DNA of 64,000 nucleotides from Brachypodium distachyon (GCF_000005505.3 NC_016132.3:47754914-47818913); one strand, 5' to 3'; positions 23,546 through 36,548 are shown, counted from the first letter of the stretch. Notes: a model not told the origin generated them from the sequence alone. Numbers and translations: made by a program.

Positions 23546-24855
23546 TTAAAAAAAAGTAAAATGCGTCAGAGGTCATAATTCTTCCGTAAAGATCCCAAGT
23601 TAGTACTAATTTTTTGAAACTGCACGTTTGAGTCACAATTGTTTCATAAGTAGTTCATCTCAGGTCCTATGGTGGCTTTGGCGCGTGGAAATGCCTACGT
23701 GGCTCGTCAGGCCCACTTGCCTGATGCCAACGTAGACGTCTTTTTGCAAAAAAAAAAACTTGCCTTCTGACCCGTGGGCCTGCGCATCTTTTTTTCCTTT
23801 TTCTTTTCTCCTTTTGTCCCTGCCAACAGACCCCACCCCTATATCCTTCTTCCTGGTCAGTGCCCCCGTCCCCTCCTCTGACCCGCTGCCCATCTCCTCC
23901 GGCCAACCGGCGAACCCTGCCGCCCGTGCTCACCATGCTGAGCTGCTCCATCCCCTTGCATCCTTATCTTCCCAAGCCGCTCCCTCCTCCTCCCTCATTT
24001 CCCTCTCCCCTGCCCGAGTTCTACCTCTCCCTCTCCATTTTCCCCAGCGCTGCCACGAGCTCCCTTCTCCGACGAGCTCGGCTGCCCGCTCCTGCGCCTC
24101 CCTAGACCAACTCCGTAGCCCCTAACCCTTCAGACCTGCTGCCAGTCCGCCTGAACGTCGCCGCGCGCGAGAGGCGCCGCGTGCGGGTTGTCTTCCCCGT
24201 CACCGGCAGAGCGCCTCCGCCTCCGTGCTCTCCACTCCCGTGGCCCCCGCGTGAAGCCGCCGCGTCCAGTATCACGACGCCGCTTCCGCGATTCTCCTGC
24301 CGCCCTCTCCCCGCGTCCCCACTTCCTGAGCTGCCCTCCCCGCGAAGCCACTCGGCGCCGACGCGACCTCGTCGTGGCCAGCCTCCTCCGCTGCTTCCCG
24401 GTAGAAGCCGACAACGCCACGAGCTTCGCCTCCACGTCGCGCATCCCCGAGAAGACGCCCGAAACCTCACCGACGTTGTTGTCTTCTTCGACTCTGGCGG
24501 GATCTGCCATCACGCGTTTCTCCACCATCTCCGGCCACCGTTCCGGCTGCTCTCCGGCGAGCCCGTCGCTGCTTCATCCATTTCTCCCCACGAGAGTCGT
24601 AGTGAGAGGAGAGGGCTCACGGGGGTGAGAACAGAAGGAGGCAGGGTCTTAGTTGGAAAAAACATCCACGTTGGCACCTGACAAGTGGACGATAAGAGTC
24701 ACGTATGCACCAGGCACGTGCCGGAGCCACCATAGGACTTGAGATGAATCACTTATAAAACAATTGTAACTTAAACGTGCAGTTTCAAAGAATTATGACT
24801 TACTTGAAATCTTTACGAAAGAATTAGAACTTCTTATATATTTTACTTTTTAAAA
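23546..24855. mobile_element. MULE-like element with ~200-bp terminal inverted repeats and GC-rich core (Pack-MULE candidate)
   Basis: Left 23546-23745 and right 24655-24855 are imperfect inverted repeats over their whole length. Shared blocks include AAGTAAAAT, CGTAAAGAT, TGAAACTGCACGTTT, ACAATTGTTT, TCCTATGGTGGCT and GCCAACGT. The AT-rich termini enclose about 900 bp of GC-rich sequence (23746-24654) with open frames on both strands, for example 24130-24528 minus. Long inverted termini around a GC-rich insert are typical of Mutator-like elements that captured host DNA. I could not define a 9-bp TSD or identify the cargo, and no transposase is present. Confidence 0.6.
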
Positions 24856-26951
24856 AGTCACTGCAATACCACCTATTCTATACGACATGTTTATGTATCA
24901 GAATATTTTGATTAGAGATGATTGGACTGATGTATATATATTTTGATATAACTAGCATGGTGTCCCGCGCAAATGCGCAGGAAACATCTTTATACGTCTT
25001 TATTATTCATATCGCTATATTTGTTGCATTATTTTTAAACATTTAATAAATGATAGGTATGTATCATTTGTATGTGTTATTAGAATAGTATAAAAATTAT
25101 ATTAAAAGTTGGGATACAGATCATCAGCACGACTGTTTTCTTAGAAACACATAATTAATAAATGCCACTGCACATATACGGTCAAATAAAGTTTGGATCA
25201 TCAACACAATTGGTCTCTATAAAGACAGTGCTAAAGATCTGTGATGGTTTGTTCCCGCCTCCCTCGGCTCCTCTTGTCCCCAGCGAGGCCATGACCATGG
25301 ACGACGTGGAGTGGAGCAGCACCACGCCGTGCATGATCCACTTGTCCCGCCGGCTAGTCTATCTAGCAGTATCTCGCTGGTCTCCAGCTGCGCGGTGCTG
25401 GCTTGACCTTCTCTTGTGCAGCAGCTCGAGAAAATTGGGAAAAACCCGACCCCGAACCCGAAATGCCGGGTAGCTATTATTTCAGCTGAATTTTGGGTGT
25501 CATTTTTTCAGAACCCGGATTTTAGAAAATCGAATTACCCGACCCAAATTACTGGGTAAACCCGAATCCCATCCTAAATTTAAAAATACTATGTTGTGTA
25601 TGTATTGTTCTAACATTTACACGATAGGTAGTTCGAAAACATGATAAATCAGTATATGTAGAAAAGTTGTACCAGTCAATCTCAAAACCCCTAGAAGTAC
25701 GGAATTAGAGTCAAATTTGTTTTGAACATGAGACAACGTTTTTATGCGACTTTATATTAAATCCAGAACTAAGTGTTAGATCGTGTGTCAGATGACCGAT
25801 CAATTTTTGGATCTGACTGATTGATTGTTTGTTTTAAGAAGTTTAACAACTTAATACAAAGTTAGAACTCCTTACACTTACGACGAAAGGAGTAGTGTTT
25901 TGTTGTTTTCCTTAACGTGATTCCAATTAAATGAGGGATGGATAAATCTGACTTTAATTTTAGTCCAAAGACCAATTAGTTTTGCCATATCAATTGCTTG
26001 TTGTGTATATACCAATTCATCATGGTTCATGTGTATATACCGATTCCACGACAGAGCAAATATATAGATCAGGGATAGATACACACGGAGATCAGTACCT
26101 GCAGTGGAGCGGATGCAGCAGTGTCATGCATTATATGATAGGAGGCCCAACCGTATGGTGTCATGGCCGATATAATAAGTACAATTGTGTTGGCTAGGAT
26201 AGGACGGAAGATCGAAGAAGAGAGGTGAGAGACAGATCTAGGTGGCGGCGTACGCGGGAGATAGAGCAGCCCCGATCGATAGAGCAATAAGCATGCGCCT
26301 GCAGCAAGAGTTTTTTTCCCCCAAGGATACCGAGATGTCGCTTAGATATGTGCTTTGCAGATGTAGCTGGTGTACTTTCGTAGCTCTTAGATCACAATAC
26401 ACCTAGAAGTAGGTTGACAGCCTAGAAGTAGGTGACACAACTTTTTTATTTCTATGTGGTTTATCGTAGTCCCTAATTTAAGTCTGCAACATGAACCGTT
26501 TGGTTTATCAATGTTTGCGTTAAACTATTTGATTATTTGAGGAATTAATAGTGCTTTCAAATTAAAATTCAGATCACCTGACACCCGATGCTCCTTGATC
26601 ATGTGTGGTATATAAATCAAATATGTGCACAAAAATAAATTTCATAAATGTAATTGGCCAATTACTTGATTGCATTGATAGGTTTTTTTCTATGTCAAAT
26701 TATATTATCAGGTAGAATTTTATTGGGGAAGATTGTGCGAAAGATTAAAGTTTTACGTGATAGAATTATCAATACTTGTATTAAAGTTTCTATCATGATC
26801 TAATCATCTGTTTTTTCAATTTAATTTTATAACGACATTTGATTAGTAATTGTTTCGTGATTCGAGCTTCCTTTAACAAAATGCAAGTAGTACAATTGTT
26901 AGCAATTGAGGAGCATCAACGCACCATATGAGATGTGCTGAGAATAGCGAG

Positions 26952-27103
26952 ATGAGCAACGTGCCTGTGGGGCCGCTGTGGTACCGGCCCATGACGTCGC
27001 TCAAGTTCGCGAGCATCAGCAAGCAGAACATCGACGCGCTCCATCTGATGATGATGGACCGTTTTTTTTTTTTGAGAAACTAACGATGATGGACCTGGCA
27101 TAG
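26952..27103 (+). pseudogene. Short coding-like exon interrupted by a micro-retroinsertion
   Basis: From ATG at 26952 a GC-rich frame in AT-rich surroundings reads SNVPVGPLWYRPMTSLKFAS and onward for 36 codons. It is then broken by 24 bp (GTTTTTTTTTTTTGAGAAAC plus TAAC) flanked by the 11-bp direct repeat GATGATGGACC (27050-27060 and 27085-27095). The same frame resumes after the second repeat and stops at TAG 27101-27103. I do not recognise the product. It may be the last exon of a decayed gene or a captured fragment. Confidence 0.4.
27050..27095 (-). mobile_element. Micro-retroinsertion with 11-bp TSD
   Basis: GATGATGGACC occurs at 27050-27060 and 27085-27095. The insert is G, a T tract and GAGAAACTAAC. 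Confidence 0.7.
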
Positions 27104-27463
27104 GCCGCTTGCTAGGGCTGGAGGGTGGCGTTGATGTACCCAGGTGGGGAAAGAAGCAACATAAATTTTACCTTGTCTATTGTGCCCATCGATCAACCTA
27201 GATTTTTCTCTCAACATATTTGTGGGCACCAATTAGGAGTTCTTGCTGCCAGTCATGCATGCAGGCCTCACCTGGCCAAGGCAGGTAACAGCTGGCAAGT
27301 GCTGCTAGCTAAAACCGCATGGTATGGCCGGCCAATCTCTTTAAGCCGGCGGCAGGAGGATTGAGAGGCGTCGATGGCTGCTGGTGCCGGTGGCGGCAGC
27401 CATACGGCCGGGCGAGAGAAAGGACGGGGACAGGACGGGGACATGAGGGATAGATGGCTGTGT

Positions 27464-27534
27464 TTTGGTATCAGATCGGACGTGAGGCTTTGGTATCAGA
27501 CCGTGAGGCTTTGGTATCAGGTCGGACGTGAGGC
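27464..27534 (+). repeat. Minisatellite, ~25-bp unit, about 2.9 copies
   Basis: Units of the form TTTGGTATCAGATCGGACG + TGAGGC start at about 27464, 27489 and 27510. The middle unit lacks 4 bp (GACCGTGAGG). Confidence 0.8.
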
Positions 27535-28475
27535 AAAGCCTATTCTCAAATATAACAGAATCTTAACCACCGAATATTAGATTTTACGGTCAAAATAATT
27601 GAGGTGATGTAGATCAACGTGGAGTCTCCCCTCGGTACCCCTCATATTGTTTTTAGTATATAATAGACTATCATTTAGTAATACAATTAAAACTGAAAAA
27701 GATATAAGCACACGGACATTTAAACAATTTCGGCTAGTGTGTTGGGATGCAGCTTTCAGTCTTGGCACCGATTCCTTGCAACGTGTTTTACCAACGGATA
27801 CGCACTCCTTCCAGGTCTGTCACGTGATCAACAAGTCGCATCCATATGCTCCGGCCGTCCGTCACCGCGATATACGTACGTACTCCTACATAGTACTACC
27901 TACTTCAGTCCAGTGGTTGGGTCATCGCACGCACGGCGAAATTGCGACGGCGCCGAGGCCCGAGGGAGCGAGCGAGGACGGGCGAGACCAAGTTATTGCA
28001 CGGTGTGCAGTGGTAACATTCCCGACTGACCCGGCGCGGAAGAGATTGATCGATCTCGCTGGCTGCTCAATCGTCGCCACGTTTTCCAGGCTCCGACTAG
28101 CCCCGGTGGCCGTGTCTAGACACGTTTTTTGGGTCTTCTCGGGCGTGATGTTGACCGATTGAACCAAGTAGGAGTACTATCGATGAATTTCGCCAGCCCT
28201 CTTGTCCCACTCATCACATCTTTCCGGTCTACGTACTTGTCTCTCGTGCCTTCATCAAAGTCCAAAGACCGAGGTAGGATTTAGACATAGAAGTGTCAAA
28301 GTTTGCCTATTGATTTATAGACTATGTTGCTCTAAAAAAATTAGAAGCGTCAAGGAATTAGTGAACTTATGGGCAGTATCTCAGTACCGCTGTTACAAAA
28401 CCAATAAAGTAATAAACTATGAGAAATCAGAAAATACAATTCTCAAGAGAAGGAACGAAGCTATTAGCCGCAAAT

Positions 28476-29620
28476 CACTACGTCGTCTGAATGGGTTACT
28501 GGCGCACGAACTCCAGTGACGGTACAGCTGGTCCAAAAAATTCAATGCCACTGGACGTCGTTTGAGAAATCCAAAACGAATACCAGTGGCGGTGAACAAC
28601 CACCGCCACTGCTAGTAGAGCACCGGTGACGGTGAAAGCACTCGCACGACCAGCACCGCCCCCGGTGCTTTAGCACCCGTGGCGGTGGTCGTTCACTGCC
28701 ACTGGAGCTCTTTAGTGGTTGCAGACGCACGATCTACAGTGGTGGTTCAAGTGGTAAAAAAAACAAACCGCCACTGGTAAGTCGTTGGAAGAATCTGAAA
28801 CGAATACCAGTGGCGGTTAGCTTCCACCGCCGCTGATGCTGGAGCACTAGTGGCGGTGCGAGCACTCATGCGGCTTTCACCGCCACTAGTGCTCCTAGTA
28901 CCAGTGGTCACTTCAGTTAACCGCCACTCATGCGGTGATTTTTATGAAGGCGGGGTTGTGCCGATGTATTGAAACTTTGATGTACAATGTTAAATATTAA
29001 ATATCTGTGTTTTTGTAATAAGTTTTGTGAACGGATGCTGTTATCTATCATGGATGTGTGATTTTCTCATATATATTGATGTTATCTATTGCTGTGCTGT
29101 GATATATTGCTGTTACAAGAATGTTCTTATATAAAAAAAATATTTTTTTAAAACCGGAAAAGAACAGTGGCGGTTCCTGTTCACCGCCACTGGTAGAGTA
29201 CAGTGGCGGTTGCGTCCCACCGCCACTGGTGCAGTACCAGTGGCGGTGACAGAGAACCGCCATTGGTGCTACGAAAGCATACCAGTAGCGGTGAGGCATC
29301 ACGGCCACTGGTATACCACCAGTGGCGGTGGGTAAGCACCGCCACTGTAATTTAGCAGTGGCGGTGCGTCATCACGGCCACTGGTTGGTATGTAACAGTG
29401 GCTGTCCTTCGTACACGGCCACCGGTGCACTTTCTGAAGCTCCCTACGGATTACCAGCGGCGGTTGTGCAAACCGCCACTAGTGCTGGGTAGCACCGGGG
29501 GCGGGTATCATCACCGCCATCGGTACTCGTTAGCACTAGTGGCGCAGGCTTAGTGGCGGTCCGGGTTACCACCACCGGTGTGTAATTCGGACCGCCCTGC
29601 TAACCTTTTCCGGAGCAGTG
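28476..29620. mobile_element. Non-autonomous CACTA-like element built of ACCAGTGGCGGTG repeats
   Basis: It starts CACTACGTCG at 28476 and ends with the inverse of CACTGCTCCG at 29620. AAT flanks it on both sides (28473-28475 and 29621-29623), fitting a 3-bp TSD. Two repeat fields (28508-28940 and 29160-29600) alternate ACCAGTGGCGGTG with its reverse complement CACCGCCACTGGT many times, separated by an AT-rich centre. No coding frame is seen. The terminal match beyond CACT is partial, so confidence is moderate. It is a different family from 7734-9670. Confidence 0.65.
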
Positions 29621-31610
29621 AATGGTATTTACGGTTCATGTTTATGTCACACTGACATAATTAATTAATTACACATTAAATATTTCCTAATTGAATCTTC
29701 AACCTCTTAAATTTGCAATTCCTATTTTATACGGTTTTTAGAGCACCAAATTAAACACCGACATCCTATGGTCATAATAATCATGCTCCATTAAGTCAAG
29801 AGTAATAAAGATGTCGAATTTTTGTTGTCCCTATAGGACGGTGAGGTTAGGTTTCCCTCGGTTGCAACGAGAAAATTTTAGACTTTTGTTTCTCAAGCTT
29901 CGACCATGTCTTAGTGGCGCTCCCATTAGCATCGGTGAATCCTGGAGATCTTTTGCCGGTACAGGAGGCGTGACCCCTTGGATGTTACTTGGAGCGACGG
30001 TGGCAGACATGGATCAAGAGCTTTATGTTGCTTGGGTGGCGACTCCTTCTCTGAGATGCCGGTCCTTGTGGAGCTTAATCTTGATGACTTCCCATACACA
30101 AACAACAACGGCTAGGATGGTTCCGATAGTGAACAAGTATATATACATGTGAAAAAAAGCACCAAAATGCATTTCTGCTGGTCCACGCCATTTGTTAGAG
30201 TTGGCTTGTGATCCAAAAGAGAGTGTGGATAGCCACCGTTTGAAGTGACGAGGTTGGCCAAATTGCAGTCTGTGCCCACTTTGCAACCGAGTCTAATAGT
30301 TGAAAACAACACATCTTCTCAAAAAAGTGTAGATTTGTTTGCCCAACTATAAGACATGGTGATAAACTAGCTTGGTTTGACGTCTCCACATATATTTCAA
30401 TGGGCTACAAAGACTTCCGTCGAGAGTGGTTGAGTAGCCACTTGAAAGCTCTCACCTTCCTCGCTGTGGTTATTTCTTTAAAGATTTGGACCTTAAGCAA
30501 TGCCCTTGTGTCATGTGGCCTATTAACTTTGCCCTCAATCAACATTGTAATGATAAAAGTTGAGGCCGCTAACTGGTAACACCGTAGGTGCTAGCCTTTT
30601 GGGGTCTATTTGATTCAAAGGAATTTTATTGGAATTTTGGACAGCTGGAATCATCATGAATTTTTCATATATGGGCTATTTGATCTGTATGATTGAATCA
30701 TATGGGGATATTTTTTTTAAGATCCTTTGTGCTACATTTGATAGAAAATGTTCTATCTACTCAAACCTCTTGTTAAACTTTATTTATGTTTCTATGGTTC
30801 AATCAAATTGAAGTTTGGTACAACCAAAATCTAACCGGATTCAAATGGAGATGGCATGCAAGTCTGTGTTTATTTTTACGTTTTCGTGCTTTTACAACCT
30901 ATTTACCCTTCGACGGCAACATAGCTTGCAATTTGAAACTTCATAGTATTTCCTTTTGTTTTGTCTTCATGAAGTGGTTGATTATGTTGTGGACTTCGAG
31001 GTTGTGGGCATTCCATATGTATAAGTTGTAGATGTTGACTCGTGTATATCACTCGATGCAATTTGAGTCAATATATTTTTATTATCGAAACAATCGATAG
31101 ATAAACCTACGATAATCGCCTTTGTAAACAAAAATGTTGTAAAAAATGAGTTGGTATTTCTTGGACCAGAAACCACCACGATTAACATCTAACTACAAAT
31201 TTCATCGTCTAATACAAATACGTTTGTCAGATTTTCCCCGTTTATTCAGTTTAGAATCATTTACGTAAACTTTTTATATTTGAAAACTCTGTCTTGCAAT
31301 TAAAATTAATTTTCCTTTTTTTAGAATACACTAAAATTAAGTTTCCACCCGTTCAAAAATACAATAAAATCCCACGTTCCTCCCACCGCGTGTCGCCGTC
31401 ACGGATTTCCTTGGTACCTTCCGTCCTTAAATAAACCTGTGCCCAGAAATCTATTCCCCACAGAATTCGGGAATTCCCGTTCAGGACGTGCAGTCGAGAG
31501 CTCTGCGCTTCTCATCCTCCTCTCAATACTCTCCACAAGATTTCTGTTCCCCCTCGTCCCCTTCTGCTCGCGTGCGCCGTGCGCGTGAGGTGAGGTCAGA
31601 GAAGACTGCA
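29621..31610. other. Intergenic DNA and FPS promoter
   Basis: AT-rich. No gene is supported. 29811-30152 is open for 113 codons without recognisable content. A TATA-like TTAAATAAA at 31427-31435 lies about 175 bp before the FPS start. Confidence 0.4.
31301..31346 (-). mobile_element. Micro-retroinsertion with 15-bp TSD
   Basis: TAAAATTAATTTTCC (31301-31315) and TAAAATTAAGTTTCC (31332-31346) differ at one base and flank TTTTTTTAGAATACAC. Confidence 0.7.
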
Positions 31611-34600
31611 ATGGCGGCGGCGGCGGTGCTGTCGAACGGCTCCGGTGGCGACACCAAGGCCGAGTTCGCGGAGATATACAACAAGCTCAAGGAGGAGATG
31701 CTCGAGGACCCCGCCTTCGAGTTCACCGACGAGTCGCTCCATTGGATCGACCGCGTAATGCCTCCTCCCCTTCCCATCTCTCTATTTCCACAGTGCGGCT
31801 GTTGGTTTGATCTGGTTTTAGTGTGGAGGAGGCCTACATCCTCGCATAGAACGGTCGAAGCTTCCGAATATTTTACCGGGTTTGGGGGTCTTTTGGTGAT
31901 TGCGAGCGATTTGATGACTGACCGATAAAATTGTTCCGCTTCGTGCAATTTTGTGTTCTTATGGGAATTGCACAGTGAGGAAACATGAAGGCTCAGTAAA
32001 CTGCAAATATCGTACTAATAATTTATAAGCATTTAAGCATTTCTTTTTTTAACTTTCACCTCAATTTGGCGAGGCCCCTTATAATTCCTGACATTTGAGC
32101 TGTTCTCGTTCCTTTGGCACATTTAACCAACCTAAGGTTTGAAAGAGTATCTGATAGCCTGGCGGTAAAGTATGCCCTGTATATTACTAGTATTCAATAT
32201 TCACTTTTTACTTTGTAGTTTATACTTCGCTTTCATATCCAGTAATTCAGTTTTAGGAATCACCATTATCTCTTAAAAGAAATTAGATGGTTTCTTAATG
32301 AAGATAAATAAAACTCAAAATAGGTTTTGCCTATGCAGAACTAAGTCCATTGTAAAATGGAGTTGCCTGTGCGATGCTAGATCTGGATTACAGGAAGGAA
32401 AAAAAATCTTGAATGGTGACAAATTCATGCCTCTTAAAAATAACTTGTGTCACTTTGATTAATGGAATCTTGAAATATGTACAGATGACCTGGATCTCTT
32501 TTCCATATAAGCAAATAGTAATACTGTAATTGTCTTTAAAATTTCTTGTCATAAAAATTAACACTGAAGGCTTCATCCCCGCCAACTGGAAACCGAAAAC
32601 CCCCAATGTTTTGTGTCTTCTTTTTAGTGTTAAGTCACTTTCTAATTGATCAGACAATAAGTATGGCATGAAAAAAAAGGAATATCATGATACATCTTTC
32701 AGCACAGGTTGAAGACCTTTTACAATTAATCCGGTCACACTTGTGCAGTTGTGCTAGTTAAGTAATGGATTGCTCTGTTGGCTGTTGTCAGTCGATAGAC
32801 ATTGATGGTTTTTAACAGATGGGTCTTATAGTTCCCATGTTTTCCAGTGAAGCATTGTGGTCAGAAGAGAAATACAAACAGAAATGATCTGTTATTCTGT
32901 TAATTAATGCACTTTATTTAATCTGTCCCATTATTAACGGAACGAACAATTTCTGCTAGTATGATTTATGATTTTAATAATAAAGTGTGCTAAGTTAACA
33001 ACCTTTCAAACTTGCTTCTTTCATTTGGAGTAGATGCTGGATTACAATGTGCTGGGAGGAAAGTGCAACCGTGGGCTATCTGTCATCGATAGCTACAAGA
33101 TATTGAAGGGTGTAGATGTGTTGAGCAAGGAGGAGATATTTCTTGCATGTGCCCTTGGTTGGTGCATTGAATGGGTAAAACCTTCTCCTTGTTGTTGCTT
33201 TGGAATTATTGTGTTTTTAATAGCTGAAAAAAATCTCTGCTGATATGGCGCCGTTGCTGGTTCTTGATCATTTGCAGCTTCAAGCTTATTTTCTCGTGCT
33301 TGACGATATCATGGACAACTCTCAGACACGACGTGGCCAGCCTTGCTGGTTTAGGGTGCCTCAGGTCAGTTTTGTAAGCAAACATCTTTCTATATAACCT
33401 GACGAGTTTATACAGTTGTTCTTCTGGTGTCTTTATTAAGGTATTCCTTCAGAATATGATTCTTCAGTAGGATTTAGTGTTGGCAGCATCAGTAATTGAA
33501 AGCAATAGAAAACATTCTTCTGTTAAGCAACTTAGTTTCATGCTTCATATTAGGCTATTGACATATTAAGTTTCTGCCGTCTTTTTTACTTAGTTTTCCG
33601 ATAACAAGTAAGCTGTGAAACCAGTTACAGAGTTACCTGTTTGTTGTTGTACAATAGGTTGGCCTCATTGCTGTAAACGATGGGATTATCCTTCGCAACC
33701 ATATTTCAAGGATCCTTCAACGCCACTTCAAAGGAAAACCTTATTATGTTGATCTCATTGATTTGTTCAATGAGGTAACCATATCCTCTGAGATACACAT
33801 AAGTTAATGCCAAATTTACTTGATGCTTCTTACAGTGCCTGAGGCTCTAGTTTTTATATCTAGGTTGAGTTCAAGACGGCTTCAGGGCAGTTGTTAGATC
33901 TTATCACTACTCACGAGGGAGAAAAGGACCTCACGAAATATAACTTGACCGTGTAAGTTCATGTTGCAGTAACTTTTTCATGCTTTGTTTCCTTCCATGA
34001 TTTATCGACTCTATGTTCGTAGCTGATGTCATTTTTGATACTTTATACAGTCACCGACGCATTGTGCAATACAAGACAGCATACTATTCGTTTTATCTTC
34101 CGGTAAGGGTTTGTGTGTATCTGAACTTTTATATTGTCTAGTTGGTAAACACAAAGTTGAAGCAAGTAGTAACAGTATTTTACTTTACCCAAGGTTGCAT
34201 GTGCATTGCTGCTGTCGGGTGAGAATTTGGACAACTTTGGTGATGTCAAGAACATTCTTCTTGAAATGGGAACATACTTCCAAGTCCAGGTAAATCTTTA
34301 TTTTGGGAGAGTAATAATGTTTATTATTTTATATTTTACCACCTCTGATTATTGAGTTCTTTTTGTAGGACGACTATCTAGATTGTTTTGGTGATCCTGA
34401 ATTCATCGGCAAGGTTAGTGTGTACCTGTAGCACAACTTGAATGTGCATAGGAGTACTTTGATTGTATCCAAGGCCTATTTTCATTATGACATGTTTCGA
34501 TGTGTATCAACCATCAACTCTTAACACAGATCGGAACTGACATTGAAGACTACAAGTGCTCCTGGTTAGTTGTGCAAGCTCTTGAGCATGCTGACGAGAG

Positions 34601-35074
34601 CCAAAAGTGCATTCTAGTTGTAAGTGCTATTGACTTGTACTTTTTACCAACCGAAAGGCACCGCCTGATCCCTTAATGTCCGGTCAACAGGAAAATTATG
34701 GAAAGTCAGATCCCGATTCTGTTGCCAAAGTGAAGGATTTGTATAAAGAACTTAATCTGGAGGTCTGTCATCATACTCCCTGCATTTATCATTTCTCATC
34801 ATATCTTGAATAGTCAGATGGATATCATGTATCGCAGCATTTGACATGAAGGATCAGGATCCCTAATGATCTGATTAGATTATTACAAAACTGTGCTGTT
34901 GCATTCTATTTTGGTTGACATCCTCTTCTTATTCTTATGCCCCAGGAGGTATTTCACAAGTATGAGCGGGAAAGCTACAATAAGCTGATTGCCGACATCC
35001 AGGCCCAGCCGAGCAAAGCGGTCCAGAAAGTTTTGAGGTCCTTCTTGGACAAGATCTACAAGAGGGTGAAGTAG
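31611..35074 (+). CDS. FPS: Farnesyl diphosphate synthase
   Basis: Condenses IPP with DMAPP and then GPP to make C15 farnesyl diphosphate for sterols, sesquiterpenes, dolichols and prenylation. Eleven exons: 31611-31754, 33034-33174, 33278-33364, 33658-33774, 33864-33952, 34051-34102, 34194-34289, 34369-34413, 34530-34619, 34691-34762 and 34946-35074. All introns are GT-AG. The joined product is 353 aa, the usual plant length. The first Asp-rich motif is DDIMD (104-108) and the second is DDYLD (243-247). The residues just before the first motif are Tyr99-Phe100, the bulky pair that limits product to C15. RR at 113-114 and the C-terminal KRVK are as expected. No plastid transit peptide is obvious ([13 protein letters not shown]), so a cytosolic or mitochondrial/peroxisomal form is likely. 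Intron 1 is 1.28 kb, the longest. A poly-A signal AATAAA lies at 35213-35218. The gene looks intact. Confidence 0.97.
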
Positions 35075-35218
35075 GGCTAGCTCACAGAGAAGCTGTTCCA
35101 TGGTCGCTTGCTTTGGTAACTAGAGTTGATGTGGACGAGTAACATGTTCCATGTTTTTCTATGTGTGATGGTCGTGTCTTACCGTGCTGTACAGCGTGCT
35201 GTTCCCAACAACAATAAA

Positions 35219-36548
35219 GTACAGTGCTAATTTGCTCTTTAGGGTTGTGTGAACCTGTTGTGTTATTGCCATGACAATATGTCATGTTTGCTGATGTTTC
35301 CCAATCTCCTATCTGTATTGCCGATTACATAAAATAAAAAACTGTATCACCAGTTCTTTTTCCTGCATATTTGAAGGGGTGAGCTTCAGGCAATTCATCT
35401 ACATTCCAATATGGGTGTCAATCGTCAGGCAAACATGATTGTTCAAAAGATACCAGGTGAATTCTGGGCACTGCTGATTTGTTCCGAGTGTAATGCTTGT
35501 GGCCTCATATGCCACAGGAGAAACAGGGCCTCGGGATTCAAGAATAGTTTGCTGACCAGGGAGGCGAAAACTAGCAAACGTTAAGGAAGCAACAGCGGGG
35601 GCCTGTAGGCTGATACAGAGGTATATACATTCTTACGTAATATACATGTTGTATTCTTAAAAAAAGGGTTAATTTGACATATTTCACTGCAATTACTGTG
35701 TATTCGAAAAATGTCACTACAATGGGTTGAAACATGCTACTGCGCTGACATTTTTTGAAAGATGAGAATTGCATTGATATTTTTCGAATTTGTAAGAATT
35801 GCAGTTGCATATATCAAAGTACCTTAAAAAAATGTTGTGCTGCCGAAGAACACATGTGGTACATTTCCATTGAACCACAGAGTAGCAGTTTGGATTTTGG
35901 TTGTTTGTGCTTTCCTACGGTCGTTATATTACTTATTAATAAGTTCAAGTTGCGATCTCTTGAACACGGACAGAGATCCAGTGCCGCCTTGCCCCCTCGT
36001 ATCGATCCTTCGTTGTAATCCAACGGTTTCGGCTATCCACAACGAGCGCACTCACGCAACAGAGAGAGAAACTGGGACTGCCTAGGCGCCTCGCGGACGG
36101 ACGGGAGGGAAATAGCGCTCATTCGCCGGCCGCCCAGTACCCAAAAGCATTTCCTTGACGAACACCACGACCCGGCGACTTTCATACCCTGCATCGATGC
36201 CCGCCATGACACACAATTCCTCTCTAGTACCACCAGGGCACCAGGTTGCAAACAACATCAATACACGAAATCGAGCCGTGCAAACGCACTAGTCTCCACA
36301 TCTGTAAATCTCGACACTAGGTAGGTACCAAGAGCAGCTAGATTTTCCAACGCCCTCTTTATATCCGACAAAAGCTTCCATCCTCACCCTACATGCAGAA
36401 CAACAGGAAATTACTGCATTAGGTCATACTTGCTCGTACGGTGCCCGATGTGGATATTCTTCATGGATCATCTTCCTGTCCGAGCCTTATGTCTTGTTGA
36501 TCTTGATAAACGTGCATTGGGATCCATGGCGGATCTCATAGAGAACCA
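35219..36548. other. Intergenic DNA up to the Copia element
   Basis: AT-rich with short chance frames. Just before the Copia insertion (36430-36548) an open frame reads LCLVDLDKRALGSMADLIEN and appears to continue past the element for a few codons. It may be a remnant of a coding sequence. Confidence 0.35.

Larger units (their letters stand above)
24856..28475. other. Intergenic DNA with small fragments
   Basis: Mostly AT-rich. A terminus-like hairpin GTCCCGCGCAAATGCGC lies near 24961. A coding-like piece sits at 25288-25470 (MTMDDVEWSSTTPC), and a better one at 26952-27103. A small minisatellite lies at 27464-27534. No complete gene is visible. Confidence 0.4.

Noticed and set aside
23760..24125. 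Proline-rich frame in the GC-rich core of the MULE-like element
   Set aside because: Low-complexity Pro/Ser translation from CT-rich sequence; no domain.
24950..25000. TAGCATGGTGTCCCGCGCAAATGCGC, resembling an element terminus
   Set aside because: No inverted partner or target duplication found in the window.
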